DNA of 64,000 nt, taken from JAXMAR01 sp046350295 (GTDB lineage: Bacteria; Planctomycetota; Planctomycetia; Gemmatales; Gemmataceae). Positions 17,338 through 28,514 of this stretch are shown here, piece by piece. A model generated the notes under the pieces. The model ran no database searches. It saw nothing but the letters and a program-made list of their open reading frames with translations, and was not told the DNA's origin. A program made the translations under genes and the position numbers. Numbering within the stretch: the first letter of the stretch is position 1; each line of letters begins with the position of its first letter. The DNA lies in assembly GCA_046350295.1 (NCBI GenBank), contig JAXMAR010000009.1, positions 123,797 to 187,796 of the forward strand, read 5' to 3'.

Positions 17338-18681
17338 ATGGGCTTCTTTTTCTTCCTCCTGGTCAACGCGACGCTCTTCGTCCGGCCGATGGAGATCATC
17401 CCGGACCTGGAGGGGGTGAAGCTCTATGAGATGTTCATCCTGGCGAGCCTGGTCCTGTCGCTGCCGGAGATCTTCAGCTATTTCTCAACCCGGCCCTTGC
17501 GCGACCAGCCTATCACGATTTGCGTCATCGGCCTCCTCGTCCTCACCGTCGTCGCCCAGATCAGCGACCCCGGCGAGATGGTGCGGCACGGCGAGTATTT
17601 CGCCAAGATCTTCGTCTATTACCTGCTCGCCGTAAGCCTGCTCAATACCGCAACGCGGATGCGTGTCTTCATCGCCTGGCTGTTGTGCTGTTTCGTCCTG
17701 CTCACCAGCCTGACGATCCTGCAGTATCACGAAGTCATCCAGCTGACCCCCGGTGGGGACGAGCGCGGCGCTCCAAACAAGCTGCTCGAACTGGAAAAGG
17801 ACAAGCTCACCGGCGAGGTCGTCACCTTCGGCCGCCTGCAGGGCACGGGCATCTTTTCCGACCCCAACGAGTTTTGCGGCATCCTGGCGACCGCGCTCCC
17901 GCTTTGCTTCTGGGCCCTGGGCAGCCGCTCGTGGGCGCTGCGTCCTCTCTGGCTCTTGCTGATCGGGCTCTGCCTCTACGGCATCGCGCTGACGCGGTCA
18001 CGCGGCGGCTTCCTCGGTCTGGTCGCCGGGTTGGGGGTGATGGCGGCGGCCCGCGTCGGCTGGAAAAACACGCTGCTCCTGGGAGCGCTCGGCCTGCCGG
18101 TGCTTTTCTTCGCCTTCGGCGGCAGGCAGACCGAGCTATCGGCGACCGAGGGAACCGCGCGCACGCGCGTGCAGCTCTGGAGCGAATGGCTGATGCGCTT
18201 TCGCGAGAACCCGCTCACCGGCGGCGGACTCAACCTCGCCCGCGAGGAAGACCTCCAGCTCGGCAAGACCGCCGACGAACTGGGCCACCTGGCCCACAAC
18301 TCTTACCTGCAGGCCTTCGCCGATTGGGGTTTTCTCGGCGGGACCCTCTTCCTCGGCGCCTTTGTTTTCGCCTTCTGGGGTGTCGGCCGCTTCCAGCGCG
18401 GGCGCGTCCTGATCCTGGACGCCAGGCTGCGCCGACTCCAGCCCTATTTGCTCGGCTCGCTCGCCGCCTACGCTGCCAGCATCTTTTCGCTGTCGATGAC
18501 GGACCGTGTCCCGAGCTACTTCATGCTCGCCCTCGGCTGCATGTTCCCGCTGATCGCCCGCAGCGTCCCGCCCATTGGCCCGGTGCGCGTCACGCCGCGC
18601 GTCGTCCTGGGCATCTTCGGCCTCAGCCTGGCAATGGTGGCGTTCTTGTACGTCTTTGTAAGGCTCTTCGTGACTTGGTGA
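17338..18681 (+). CDS. O-antigen ligase / Wzy-type polymerase
   Basis: 447-residue membrane protein with about 11-12 hydrophobic segments and the large loop typical of the Wzy_C/O-antigen ligase family. Within it are GIFSDPNEFCG, LTRSRGGFLGL and later LAHNSYLQAFADWGFLGG, the usual H-N-x-x-L signature. It would polymerise or ligate the glycan made by the flanking glycosyltransferases. Having a Wzy-like protein together with an ABC exporter (next genes) is unusual, because ABC export normally avoids Wzy. Confidence 0.88.
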   Translation: MGFFFFLLVNATLFVRPMEIIPDLEGVKLYEMFILASLVLSLPEIFSYFSTRPLRDQPITICVIGLLVLTVVAQISDPGEMVRHGEYFAKIFVYYLLAVSLLNTATRMRVFIAWLLCCFVLLTSLTILQYHEVIQLTPGGDERGAPNKLLELEKDKLTGEVVTFGRLQGTGIFSDPNEFCGILATALPLCFWALGSRSWALRPLWLLLIGLCLYGIALTRSRGGFLGLVAGLGVMAAARVGWKNTLLLGALGLPVLFFAFGGRQTELSATEGTARTRVQLWSEWLMRFRENPLTGGGLNLAREEDLQLGKTADELGHLAHNSYLQAFADWGFLGGTLFLGAFVFAFWGVGRFQRGRVLILDARLRRLQPYLLGSLAAYAASIFSLSMTDRVPSYFMLALGCMFPLIARSVPPIGPVRVTPRVVLGIFGLSLAMVAFLYVFVRLFVTW

Positions 18682-18769
18682 TCCAACTGGCCTGCGTGGC
18701 TGTTTTGCTGCCGAGGTAAGGTCGACCCGATTGGGCGGATCCGTTAGACTGGGGAAAAGGATTTGCGAC

Positions 18770-19696
18770 ATGGAACAGGGGATCATGGGATTGGCGCCGG
18801 AGACCGTGGAAAAAACGCTGGTCGCCGCCGAGAAATCCGCCGAAACGTCCGCGGAGGAGCCGGGCGTGACCGTGCTGGGCCCGCCGCGCGGCTGGCAGCT
18901 CATCAACTTCCGAGAGTTGTGGCAGTTTCGCGATCTCCTTTATTTTCTCACCTGGCGTGACGTCAAGATCCGTTACAAGCAGACCGTCCTCGGCGCCGCC
19001 TGGGCCGTGCTCCAGCCCGCGCTGATGATGGTCGTCTTCACGATCTTCTTCGGCCGCCTCGCCGCCGTCGACACCGGGGACGTCCCGTATCCCCTCTTCG
19101 TCTACGCCGGCCTCCTGCCCTGGACCTTCTTTGCCACCGCGATCGGCAACGGCGGCAACAGCGTCGTCGGCTCCGAGCGTCTGATCACGAAGATCTACTT
19201 TCCGCGCCTCGCCATCCCGTTCGCCGCCGTCGGCGCCGCGATGGTCGACTTCGCGGTCGCCTTCGCCCTCATGGTTCTCTTGATGCTGGCCTACGGCGTC
19301 ATGCCGACGGCGGCGCTGCTGCTCGTGCCCGTGATCTTCTTCTTGATCCTGCTTGCCGCGACGGGCGTCGGGACCCTGCTGGCGGCGCTCAACGTCGCCT
19401 ACCGCGATTTTCGCTACGTGATCCCGTTCCTGGTGCAGCTGTGGATGTTCGCGACGCCGAGCATCTATCTCGACCTGGACAGCATGCCGGCGGAGAAGTT
19501 CAGTTCTCCTTTCGTGCAGACGCTCCTGTTCGCCAACCCCATGACCGATTTGATCGCCGCCTTCCGCGCAGCGCTCCTGGGCGGCCCGATCCCCTGGGAG
19601 ATGCTGCTTTACGCCGCCCCTCTTTGCCTGGTCGTCTTCCTCCTCGGCTGCCTCTACTTCCGCAAGGTCGAAGACACCTTCGCGGACGTGATTTGA
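18770..19696 (+). CDS. Polysaccharide ABC transporter, membrane subunit (Wzm-like)
   Basis: 308 residues with six membrane segments. The start at 18770 is supported by AAAGGA about 10 bases upstream. The N-terminal RELWQFRDLLYFLTWRDVKIRYKQT motif is characteristic of Wzm/TagG-type permeases of the ABC-2 class. Separated by 3 bases from the Wzt-like ATPase. Exports a lipid-linked polysaccharide across the inner membrane. Confidence 0.93.
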   Translation: MEQGIMGLAPETVEKTLVAAEKSAETSAEEPGVTVLGPPRGWQLINFRELWQFRDLLYFLTWRDVKIRYKQTVLGAAWAVLQPALMMVVFTIFFGRLAAVDTGDVPYPLFVYAGLLPWTFFATAIGNGGNSVVGSERLITKIYFPRLAIPFAAVGAAMVDFAVAFALMVLLMLAYGVMPTAALLLVPVIFFLILLAATGVGTLLAALNVAYRDFRYVIPFLVQLWMFATPSIYLDLDSMPAEKFSSPFVQTLLFANPMTDLIAAFRAALLGGPIPWEMLLYAAPLCLVVFLLGCLYFRKVEDTFADVI

Positions 19697-19699
19697 CCT

Positions 19700-20975
<1,276 letters not shown>

Positions 20976-20977
<2 letters not shown>

Positions 20978-21029
20978 CGCTTGGCCGAGCGCAGACGCTT
21001 GGCGGAGCGCGGACGCTTCGCTGCGGCAA
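20976..21029. repeat. Three 18-base tandem units after wzt
   Basis: Three imperfect copies of gacgcttggccgagcgca lie between the Wzt-like stop codon and the glycosyltransferase start. Could act as a spacer or weak hairpin; no known role. Confidence 0.6.
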
Positions 21030-21047
21030 GCGGCACATGGACAATCA

Positions 21048-22349
21048 ATGGATGAGCTTCAAGAGAACGGCTGGATGAAGAACAGCGATCACGCGCGCAC
21101 ACTTCTGCTGCTGACCTATCACTTCCCGCCGTCCGCCGCGGTGGCAGTTTACCGCATGCTGGGCCTCGCGTGTCATCTGCCGCGCTTCGGCTGGAACGTC
21201 GTCGTCGTCGCGCCGCCGGGAATGCCGGGGGAGCCGGTGGACCCGGCGCTTCTGGAGCGCCTGCCCGCCGAGACGCTGGTCCAGCGTGTCCCTTTCCGCC
21301 GCGGCTTCCTGGGGAAGGTCGCGCGGCGCATCGCCGGCAACCTCGCCTGGGCCCCGGCCGCGCTTGCCGCGTGCCGCGACATCATTGCCAGAAGAAGCCC
21401 GGACGCCGTGCTCACCTCGGGCCCGCCCCATTGCGTCCACCTCCTGGGCATGCGCCTGCGCCGGCGCTATGGTATCCCCTGGGCAGCGGACCTGCGCGAT
21501 CCCTGGTTCACGAACAAGACGCCGCTCCCCTGGAACCATCCGCTCGAACGGCTCATGGAGCGGCGCATGGTGCGGCAAGCCGACGCCGTCATCGCCAACA
21601 CGCCGCTCAGCGTGCGCAGCTTCGTCGCGGCCTATCCGGATTACGCCGAGAAGTTCGAGAGCATCCCCAACGGCTTCGAGCCGGACTGGCTGCCCCCCGC
21701 GCCGCCCCGTCCGGCAAAGCCCGATCGCCTCACGCTGCTCCACGCCGGCGAACTCTACAGTGGCCGCGACCCGCGCCCCCTCCTGGACGCGCTCGCCGGT
21801 CTGAATCCGTCGGCGGGAGCGCTTCCCTGGCACGTCACGTTCCTCGGCCGCTCGACCGAGGGGATTTTCGATTTGCGCTCCGAGATCAGCCGGCGTCATC
21901 TGGACGCACAGGTCATGATCGAGGATCAGGTTCCGTACGCCGAAGCCACGCGACGGATGATGACAAGCGACGCGCTGTTGCTGGTGCACACGCCGGGGAT
22001 CAAGATCGGCGTTCCGGCCAAGCTGTACGAATACCTGGGGACGGGCCGGCCGGTGCTGGCGCTCGCCGATCCGGACGGCGACATCGCCTGGGTGCTGCGG
22101 CAGAGCGGTCCGGGGCATCACATCGTGGCGCCCGGCGATGTTGCCGGCATCGCGCAGGCGCTGGCACGACTGCGGGACGATTGGACGCCGGAGACCCAGG
22201 CGATCTCCCCCTGGGCAAGTCCCTTCACGCGCGAGAAGATGGCCCAGCGGATTGCGCGGCGCCTGGACGAGATCGTCACCGGCGCGACCGTCGAAATGAG
22301 CGAGGGACGGATCGAGGAGACCGCCAAGGAACCTATGACGATCCGGTAG
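21048..22349 (+). CDS. Glycosyltransferase family 4-type protein
   Basis: 433 residues with the two-Rossmann GT-B layout. N-terminal LLLLTYHFPPSAAVAVYR, then WAADLRDPW, then the linker SIPNGFE, and the C-terminal donor-binding part with VPAKLYEYLGTGRPVLALAD, where the Glu of the E-x7-E region is expected. GT4 enzymes are retaining transferases using nucleotide sugars. Met1 (21048) or Met10 (21075) may be the start. Last gene of the EPS locus; sugar unknown. Confidence 0.9.
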   Translation: MDELQENGWMKNSDHARTLLLLTYHFPPSAAVAVYRMLGLACHLPRFGWNVVVVAPPGMPGEPVDPALLERLPAETLVQRVPFRRGFLGKVARRIAGNLAWAPAALAACRDIIARRSPDAVLTSGPPHCVHLLGMRLRRRYGIPWAADLRDPWFTNKTPLPWNHPLERLMERRMVRQADAVIANTPLSVRSFVAAYPDYAEKFESIPNGFEPDWLPPAPPRPAKPDRLTLLHAGELYSGRDPRPLLDALAGLNPSAGALPWHVTFLGRSTEGIFDLRSEISRRHLDAQVMIEDQVPYAEATRRMMTSDALLLVHTPGIKIGVPAKLYEYLGTGRPVLALADPDGDIAWVLRQSGPGHHIVAPGDVAGIAQALARLRDDWTPETQAISPWASPFTREKMAQRIARRLDEIVTGATVEMSEGRIEETAKEPMTIR

Positions 22350-22656
22350 TCGATTTTTCGTGCAACCGAGCTTGCAAAGTCCCGTCCTGGGGATGTAAAA
22401 CCCCGGACATTTACTCCAGCTGCAAAAGGGTGGCGGGGCGAAGAAAAAAGCCCTCCCATCCAAGCCGCCGACGAATGTCCCCTTCATCTTCTTCTCTTGC
22501 AAAGACTTAGACCGCTCCTTTTTTTCCGGTCTTTCTTCTCCGCTTTTCCCTTCAGACTGCCGTTCCTTCCTGCCGAAGACAGACTGTTTAAGATATGTAT
22601 ACATTAGTTCACTTTGCCGCGGTTTGTAACACCGAGGCGACCTCTTCGGCGAACCC
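22350..22656. other. Intergenic region upstream of the imuA-imuB-dnaE2 cassette
   Basis: 307 bases. No gene seen. It contains short pyrimidine-rich stretches and, 53 bases before imuA, an AT-rich palindrome annotated separately. The promoter of the mutasome cassette is expected here. Confidence 0.5.
22595..22604. promoter_or_regulatory. AT-rich palindrome, candidate SOS operator or promoter of imuA
   Basis: A perfect 10-base palindrome (atgtatacat) in an AT-rich patch of otherwise GC-rich DNA, about 53 bases before imuA. ImuA-ImuB-DnaE2 cassettes are normally LexA-regulated, so a repressor site is expected here. It does not match the classical E. coli or Bacillus LexA boxes. The identity of the binding protein is unknown. 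Confidence 0.3.
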
Positions 22657-23355
22657 ATGGCGACCGACATCCAAGCCCTGGCGCAACAGATCCGCAACCT
22701 GGAAACCGGCTTCGGCGCCGCAGACCGGCGCCTGTTTCTGCGCCTGCCGTTTCTGGAGCCACTCCTGCCCGAGCCCGAGATCCGACCCGGCGCCCTCATC
22801 GAGTTGGTGGGCGAGGAGGGGGCGGGTCTCTGGACCATCGGCCTCTTGATCGGTCGCGAGGGTTGCGGCCGGCGGGCCCTGATCGTCCTCGATTCGCAAG
22901 AGTCCTTCTATCCTCCCGGCCTCGTGCGCTGGGGCATCGACCTCAACCTCACTTTCGTCATTCGTCCGCGTTCACCGCGCTGGATGTATTCGACGATGAA
23001 CCGCGTGCTCCGTTGTCCGGCCGTCGGCGCCGTGCTCGGCTGGTGCGAAACGATCAAGCCCGCCGATTATCAGCGCCTGCGTCTCGCGGCGGAGGAGGGG
23101 CAAAGTCTGGGCGTGGTATTGCGGCCCAGTGGGGCGCTGGTGGAGCGCTGCTTCGCCAACTTCCGTTTTCAGTTGACGCCGCTGCCATCGCGGGAGCGGT
23201 CGCGGCGGATTCAGATCGAGCTCTTGCGCGGGCCCGGAGGACTGCGCGGAAGGTCGTTCGTGCTGGAGGTGGACGATGAAAAGGGGGATGTGCGCCTACC
23301 TGCCCGGCTGGCCGCTGCAGAGACTGTGGCGCGACCAGCCACGCTTGCGCAGTGA
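22657..23355 (+). CDS. imuA: ImuA, RecA-like mutasome protein
   Basis: 232 residues resembling the RecA/SulA-like ImuA family. There is a degenerate P-loop region (LVGEEGAGLWT near 49-59), a beta-strand ALIVLDSQESFYPPGLVRWGID and the R-R-I-Q-I-E-L end block. ImuA helps bring the inactive Y-family protein ImuB and DnaE2 to damaged DNA. It overlaps imuB by 80 bases in another frame, so the two are translationally coupled. Confidence 0.85.
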   Translation: MATDIQALAQQIRNLETGFGAADRRLFLRLPFLEPLLPEPEIRPGALIELVGEEGAGLWTIGLLIGREGCGRRALIVLDSQESFYPPGLVRWGIDLNLTFVIRPRSPRWMYSTMNRVLRCPAVGAVLGWCETIKPADYQRLRLAAEEGQSLGVVLRPSGALVERCFANFRFQLTPLPSRERSRRIQIELLRGPGGLRGRSFVLEVDDEKGDVRLPARLAAAETVARPATLAQ

Positions 23356-24979
23356 AGCCGTCGCCGTTGTTTCGCCGCGCGGAGCGCGAGGGCCGCGCGT
23401 CTTGCTCGCTTCGCGCCTTGCGGTGCAAGCCGGCGTGCGCCCCGGCATGCCGGTGGCGGAAGCGAACGCCGTCGCCCCCCATGTTCTGCTGGAAGAGGAA
23501 GACGCCGAGCGTGATCTCTTCGTCCTGAAGGAAGTCGCCGCCTGGGCGGAGCGCTTCACGCCGCTGGTCGGTGTTGAGGATGTTGAACAACCGGGCAAGC
23601 CGGGCGGCGTAAGCCCCCGGAGGTCCCTAGCCTCGACTGCCCCCAGCAGCCTCTTCCTCGACATCACCGGCTGCGCCGATTGCTTCGGCGGCGAGGACGC
23701 TCTCCTCAACCGCGCCGCCGTCGACTTCACCGAGGAGGGCTGGAACGTCCGCCTCGCCATTGCCGACACCCTCGGCGCCGCCTGGGCCCTCGCCCACTTC
23801 GCTCCCGGCCTCGCTCCCCCCGGCGAAACCGAGAAGACGCTTGCGCCGCTCCCTGTCGCCGGCCTGCGCCTCGATCCCGAAACGCTGGGCATGCTCAGCC
23901 AGCTCGGCATCGAGACCATCAGGCAATTGCTTGAATTGCCGCGTGCCAGTCTTGCCTTGCGCTTCCCCGATCTCCTGCTGACACGCCTAGATCAAGCGCT
24001 GGGCCGGCTGCCCGAAGTCCTTCGCTTGCACCGTTTCGACCCGGAAGTCGAGGCGATCATCGACTTCGAATACCCGGTCGACCGTTTGCCGCTGCTCCGC
24101 CCGGTGCTCGAGCAGTTGACGCGCGACGTGGAAGCCTGTCTCAAGCAGCGCAACCTTGGCGCCCGCCAGGTCGAATGCGCGCTCTACTTCACGGACGCTC
24201 CGCCGCGCTATCAGGAAATCGGCCTGTTCCGCCCCGCCCAATCCGCCGAGCACCTGTGCCGCATGCTGATGACGCATCTCGATCAGGTCCGCCTCGATGG
24301 TCCCGTCTGCGGCATGGGCTTGCGCGTGGCCTGGGCCGAACCAGTGCTGGGCAATCAGCAGGAGCTGTTCGAACCGGCGCCGGACTGGGGCGTCCTCTCC
24401 AACCTGCTCGATCAACTGAGCAACCGTCTCGGCCGGGACGCGGTAACGCGCGCCGAGCTAATCGCCGATCCCCAGCCCGAATACGCCTGCCGCCTCGAGC
24501 CCGCGGTGGAGACGCGCAAGACGCCGTTTAGTCGCCGCTCTTGGAGCGGCATCCCTCAGACAAAAACGCGTGCAAACGGTCCCCCCTCTCCACCCGCTTC
24601 GGGGGGAGAGGGGCCGGGGGTGAGGGGGGCTGTTGTCCCAAAGACGGCAACCGTAAAGGCGTCCGGAAAGCGAACAGGCGTCACGCCGAACCCGACCGCC
24701 AAACCGTGGCCCCTTCGTCCCGTCAAACTCTGGCCCCAACCCGTCGCCGTGCAAGCGCTCGCGCTCGCTCCCGAAGGCGCCCCCGCCTGTTTCCGCTGGC
24801 ACGACGAGGACTACCCGATCCTCCGCGTCTGGGGGCCCGAGCGCATCCGCGCCGGCTGGTGGCGCGACGCCCCAATCGAACGCGATTACTACATCGTCGC
24901 GACGGAACGCGGCAGCCGCTTCTGGCTCTTCCGCCGCCTCCAGGACGGGGCGTGGTTCCTGCACGGAGCGTTCGATTGA
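23276..24979 (+). CDS. imuB: ImuB, inactive Y-family polymerase-like mutasome protein
   Basis: 567 residues. Starts MKRGMCAYLPGWPLQR, where active Y-family enzymes have a metal-binding Asp; the palm LFLDITGCADCFGG is conserved, followed by finger, thumb and little-finger regions and a C-terminal tail ending WFLHGAFD. The missing carboxylates are the usual sign that ImuB is a scaffold, not a polymerase. Residues about 430-455 are encoded by a GC-rich palindromic element inserted in frame between the little finger and the C-terminal domain. Downstream partner dnaE2 is broken. Confidence 0.9.
   Translation: MKRGMCAYLPGWPLQRLWRDQPRLRSEAVAVVSPRGARGPRVLLASRLAVQAGVRPGMPVAEANAVAPHVLLEEEDAERDLFVLKEVAAWAERFTPLVGVEDVEQPGKPGGVSPRRSLASTAPSSLFLDITGCADCFGGEDALLNRAAVDFTEEGWNVRLAIADTLGAAWALAHFAPGLAPPGETEKTLAPLPVAGLRLDPETLGMLSQLGIETIRQLLELPRASLALRFPDLLLTRLDQALGRLPEVLRLHRFDPEVEAIIDFEYPVDRLPLLRPVLEQLTRDVEACLKQRNLGARQVECALYFTDAPPRYQEIGLFRPAQSAEHLCRMLMTHLDQVRLDGPVCGMGLRVAWAEPVLGNQQELFEPAPDWGVLSNLLDQLSNRLGRDAVTRAELIADPQPEYACRLEPAVETRKTPFSRRSWSGIPQTKTRANGPPSPPASGGEGPGVRGAVVPKTATVKASGKRTGVTPNPTAKPWPLRPVKLWPQPVAVQALALAPEGAPACFRWHDEDYPILRVWGPERIRAGWWRDAPIERDYYIVATERGSRFWLFRRLQDGAWFLHGAFD
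24581..24629. repeat. GC-rich palindromic element inside imuB
   Basis: Stem of type ccccctctcc / ggagagggg with a tail cgggggtgagggggg. The same layout occurs in hsdM (45762-45815), and related elements lie in the terminase-like gene (44097-44171) and in the 57.8-59.5 kb field. Here it is translated in frame as a Pro/Gly/Ser-rich linker. Confidence 0.85.
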
Positions 24980-24985
24980 TGGTTT

Positions 24986-25192
24986 GAGCCCCGAAGGGGC
25001 GACAGTTAATAGCCAGGGGCGTGAGCCCCTGGAGGCGGAAGCGACATCGACCCAAGCCCCGAAGGGGCGACAGAGCCGTTTGTTTCCGTGCGGTTCTTTC
25101 GCCCTTTCAGGGCTAGAATTGGCGCGACGCCATTGTCCAGGGGCTCACGCCCCTGGCTATTAGCTGCCGCCCCTTCGGGGCTATGATGTCCC
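24986..25192. repeat. Nested inverted-repeat element between imuB and dnaE2
   Basis: Units gccccgaaggggc, aatagccaggggc and ccaggggcgtgagcccctgg occur in both orientations around a centre near 25090, so the whole 200 bases form a large inverted repeat made of smaller palindromes. The same architecture with different letters is seen at 9775-9985. It separates two genes that are normally adjacent in an operon. Confidence 0.85.
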
Positions 25193-25634
25193 GAAAGCGG
25201 CGGCATGCCGAAAAGATACGCCGAGCTCCAGTGCAAGACGAACTTCTCGTTCCTGCACGGCGCCTCGCATCCCGATGAATTGATCAACCGCGCCGCCGAG
25301 CTCGGCTACCAGGCGCTCGCGATCACCGACCGCGCCACGCTTGCCGGCATCGTCCGCGCCCACGTCGCCGCCAAACACACCGGCCTCAAGCTGATCATCG
25401 GCGCCGAGATCGAGCCGGTGGACGCCCCGCCTGTCATCCTCTACGCGCCGGACTTCGCCGCCTATCGCCGGCTGGCCCGGCTCATCACGACCGGCCGCCG
25501 CGCCGCGCCGAAGGGGGAGTGCCGCCTGACGCTGGACGATGTGGCGGCGCAGGCGCAGGGTCTTGTTGCGGCGGTCAAAATGGTCGACACACTGCGCGAG
25601 TCGGCAGAAGAGGCGGCGTCTGAAAAAAAGGATT

Positions 25635-25715
25635 ACCAGATGCGACGCGCAAGCGTCGCAAGCGTCGTTTCCGACCAGAATGCTTCCCTTGCGACGCTTG
25701 CGCGTCGCCCCTGGT
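25635..25715. repeat. 81-base compound palindrome inside dnaE2
   Basis: Two inverted arms (accagatgcgacgcgcaagc... and ...gcttgcgcgtcgcccctggt), each itself palindromic around gcgacgcgcaagcgtcgc. Length is exactly 27 codons, so the frame is kept. Shorter copies lie at 27697-27723 and 32822-32848. Confidence 0.85.
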
Positions 25716-27696
25716 ATCCCTCTCGCTCGCCTTCGCCGTTGTCCGTCTATCGCGACATCTTTTCGCGGCGCTGCTATCTCGCCGCGGCGCTGCATCGCGG
25801 GCCCGACGACGACGCCCTCCTCGAGCGCCTCATCGCGCTTTCCAGCCAGACACGGTTACCGCTGCTCGCCGTCAACGATGTCCACTATCACCATCCGAGC
25901 CGGCAGCCGTTGCACGAGGTGCTGACCGCGGTGCGCGAAGGAGTCGCCGTCAAAGACCTCGGTTTTCTGCGTTTCCCCAACGCCGAGCGCTATCTCAAGT
26001 CCCCCGCCCAGATGTGGGAGGTCTTCCGTGACTATCCACGCGCCATCACAAACATTCTCGAGCTGATCGAGCAGTTCAACTTCTCGCTCGAGGAGCTGCG
26101 CTACGAGTACCCCGAAGAGCTGAGCCTGCCGGGACAGACGCCGCTGGACTACCTCACCGAGCTGACCTGGCAGGGGGCCGGCCGCATGTACCTGGCCGGG
26201 ATTCCCCGACAAGGTCCGCAACCTCTCAACAAGGAGCTCGACCTTCATCGGCGAGCGCGCTACGAGGCCTTCCTCACCGCCTGGGACCTCGTCGTTTTCG
26301 CCTCGCCCGCGGCATCCTGTGCCAGTGCGGCTCGGCGGCGAACTCGGCGGTCTGTTTCTGCTCGGCGTCACCTCCGTCGACCCCGACCGTCACGACGTCC
26401 TCGAACGCTTCATCAGCCGCGAGCGCAACGAGAAGCCGGACATCGATGTCGATTTCGAGCACGAGCGCGAGGAGGTGATGCAGTACATCTACCAGAAGCG
26501 CGCCGGGACTGGCCGGCATCGCCGCCGAGGTCATCACCTATCGCCTGCGTTCGGCCATCCGCGACGTCGGCAGCGCTCGGCCTCTCGCTCGATTGCGTCG
26601 ACCGCCTCGCCAAGACGATGAGCCACTACCACGACGAGGCGAACTTCGCCGACGCCTGCGCGACTCCGGCCTGACCCCAGGCGGCGACGACGCGCCAATT
26701 CTCCGCCTCGTCCGCGAACTGCTCGGCTTCCCGCGCCACCTGTCGCAGCACGTCGGCGGCTTCGTCATCACGCGCGGCCCCCTGTGCGAGCTGGTCCCCA
26801 TCGAGAACGCCGCCATGGCCGACCGCACCGTCATCGAATGGGACAAGGACGACCTCGACGCCCTCGGCATCCTCAAGGTCGATTGCCTCAGCCTCGGCAT
26901 GCTGACCGCCATCCGCAAATCGTTCGAGTTCCTCCAGCGCGACTACGGCCGGGACATCGACCTGGCGACCGTCCCCGCCGAAGACCCGGCCGTCTACGAC
27001 ATGATCTGCAAGGTGATCACGGTCGGCGTCTTCCAGATCGAGAGCCGGGCCCAGATGAGCATGCTGCCGCGCTTGAGGTCGCGCCAGTTCTACGACCTGG
27101 TGATCGAGGTCGCGATCGTTCGCCCGGGGCCGATCCAGGGAGGCATGGTGCACCCATTTCGAAACGCGCAACGGCGAGGAGCCGATCGACTATCCGGACG
27201 AGCGGGTGAAAGCGGTGCTGTCGAACACGCCGGGCGTGCCGCTGTTTCAGGAGCAGGTGATGCGACCGGCGATGGTGACGGCGGGCTTTACGGCCGGCGA
27301 GGCGGACTAGCTCCGGCGGGCGATGGCGAGCTGGGGCAAGGCGGGACACATCGATCCTTTCCGCGAAAAGCTGCGCGCCGGCATGCTGGCTCATGGTTTG
27401 CCGGCGGCGTTCGCCGAGCAGATCTTCGAGATGATCCGCGGCTTCGGTCAGTATGGCTTCCCGGAATCGCACGCCGCGAGCTTTGCCTTGCTGGCCTATG
27501 TCTCCGCCTGGTTGAAGTGCCACTATCCCGCCGCCTTCGCCGCCGCCCTCCTCAACAGCCAGCCGATGGGCTTTTACGCCCCGGCCCAGATCGTGCGCGA
27601 CGCTCAGCACCACGGCGTGACGGTGCTGCCGGTCGACGTGAACTACAGCGACTGGGATTGCACGCTGGAGGAGGTCGGCGCTCACGCGATTGATTC

Positions 27697-27723
27697 ACCA
27701 GATGCGACGCGCAAGCGTCGCAT
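27697..27723. repeat. Single-arm copy of the accag-gcgacgcgcaagcgtcgc palindrome in dnaE2
   Basis: 27 bases (nine codons) containing tgcgacgcgcaagcgtcgca, an imperfect palindrome identical to the arm of the element at 25635. It is in frame within the C-terminal part of dnaE2. Confidence 0.8.
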
Positions 27724-28514
27724 CGGTATGCGCCTTGGTCTCCGCATGGTCCACGGCCTTCAAGAAACCGTCGCCCGCGCCATCGTCGCCGAACGCCGGG
27801 CCGCCCCCTTTCGCTCCGTCTTCCAGCTCAGCCGCCGCGCTCAGGTCTCGCGCCCCATCCTCGCCCGCCTCGCCGCCGCGGACGCCTTCTCCTCCCTCGG
27901 CCTGAGCCGCCGCGAAGCCCTCTGGCAGGTGCTCTCGATCAGCGAGGCGTTGCCGCTCTTCGCTGCCGTCGAAGAACAAGAAGAAACGTTGCCGGCCTTG
28001 AGCGAGATCCCGCTCCCCAAGCACGTCGAGATGGACTACGACACCGTCGGCCTCTCCCTCAAGGCGCACCCGATCGGCCTCTTGCGCGACGAGCTGAACG
28101 CGCTCAAGGTCATCACCGCCAAGGAGCTGCTCAAGGCTGAAGACAAGCAGATCGTCCGCATTGCCGGCCTCGTGCTGGTCCGGCAACAGCCGGGAACGGC
28201 GAAAGGAACCGTCTTCTTCACCCTCGAAGACGAGACGGGGACGATGAACCTCGTCCTCTGGCCCGCCATTTGGAAACGCTTCCGGCCGGTCGCGTTCGGC
28301 GCGGTGGCGATCCTGGTGGAGGGACGCGTCGAGCATGCGTCCAACGTGACGCACGTGTTTCCGCTGAAGATGGAGGACTTGACGGCGACGCTGGGCGGGA
28401 TGCGGGCGGTGTCACGGGATTTTCATTGATTCCAACCCGTCCGGGCGCCGTGGTCATGTGCCTCCAAGAATGAGGTATCGTGCGGCGAGCGACGGCTTTC
28501 GTCTGCGCCTGGCG

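Larger units (their letters stand above)
25205..28429 (+). pseudogene. dnaE2: dnaE2 (error-prone DNA polymerase III alpha), disrupted
   Basis: Together the frames give a full-length DnaE2. The PHP region at the start (YAELQCKTNFSFLHGASHP) and everything after 27330 to the OB-fold end are intact. Between about 26190 and 27310 the frame changes repeatedly: near 26197-26225, 26300-26345, 26500-26520, 26565-26575, 26660 and 27150. There is also an in-frame TAG at 27308-27310 where the family has Gln (GEAD-Q-LRRAM). The polymerase core is therefore unreadable. Two palindromic elements sit in frame at 25635-25715 and 27697-27723. Either real decay or poor local sequence; the substitution stop favours decay. 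Confidence 0.88.
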
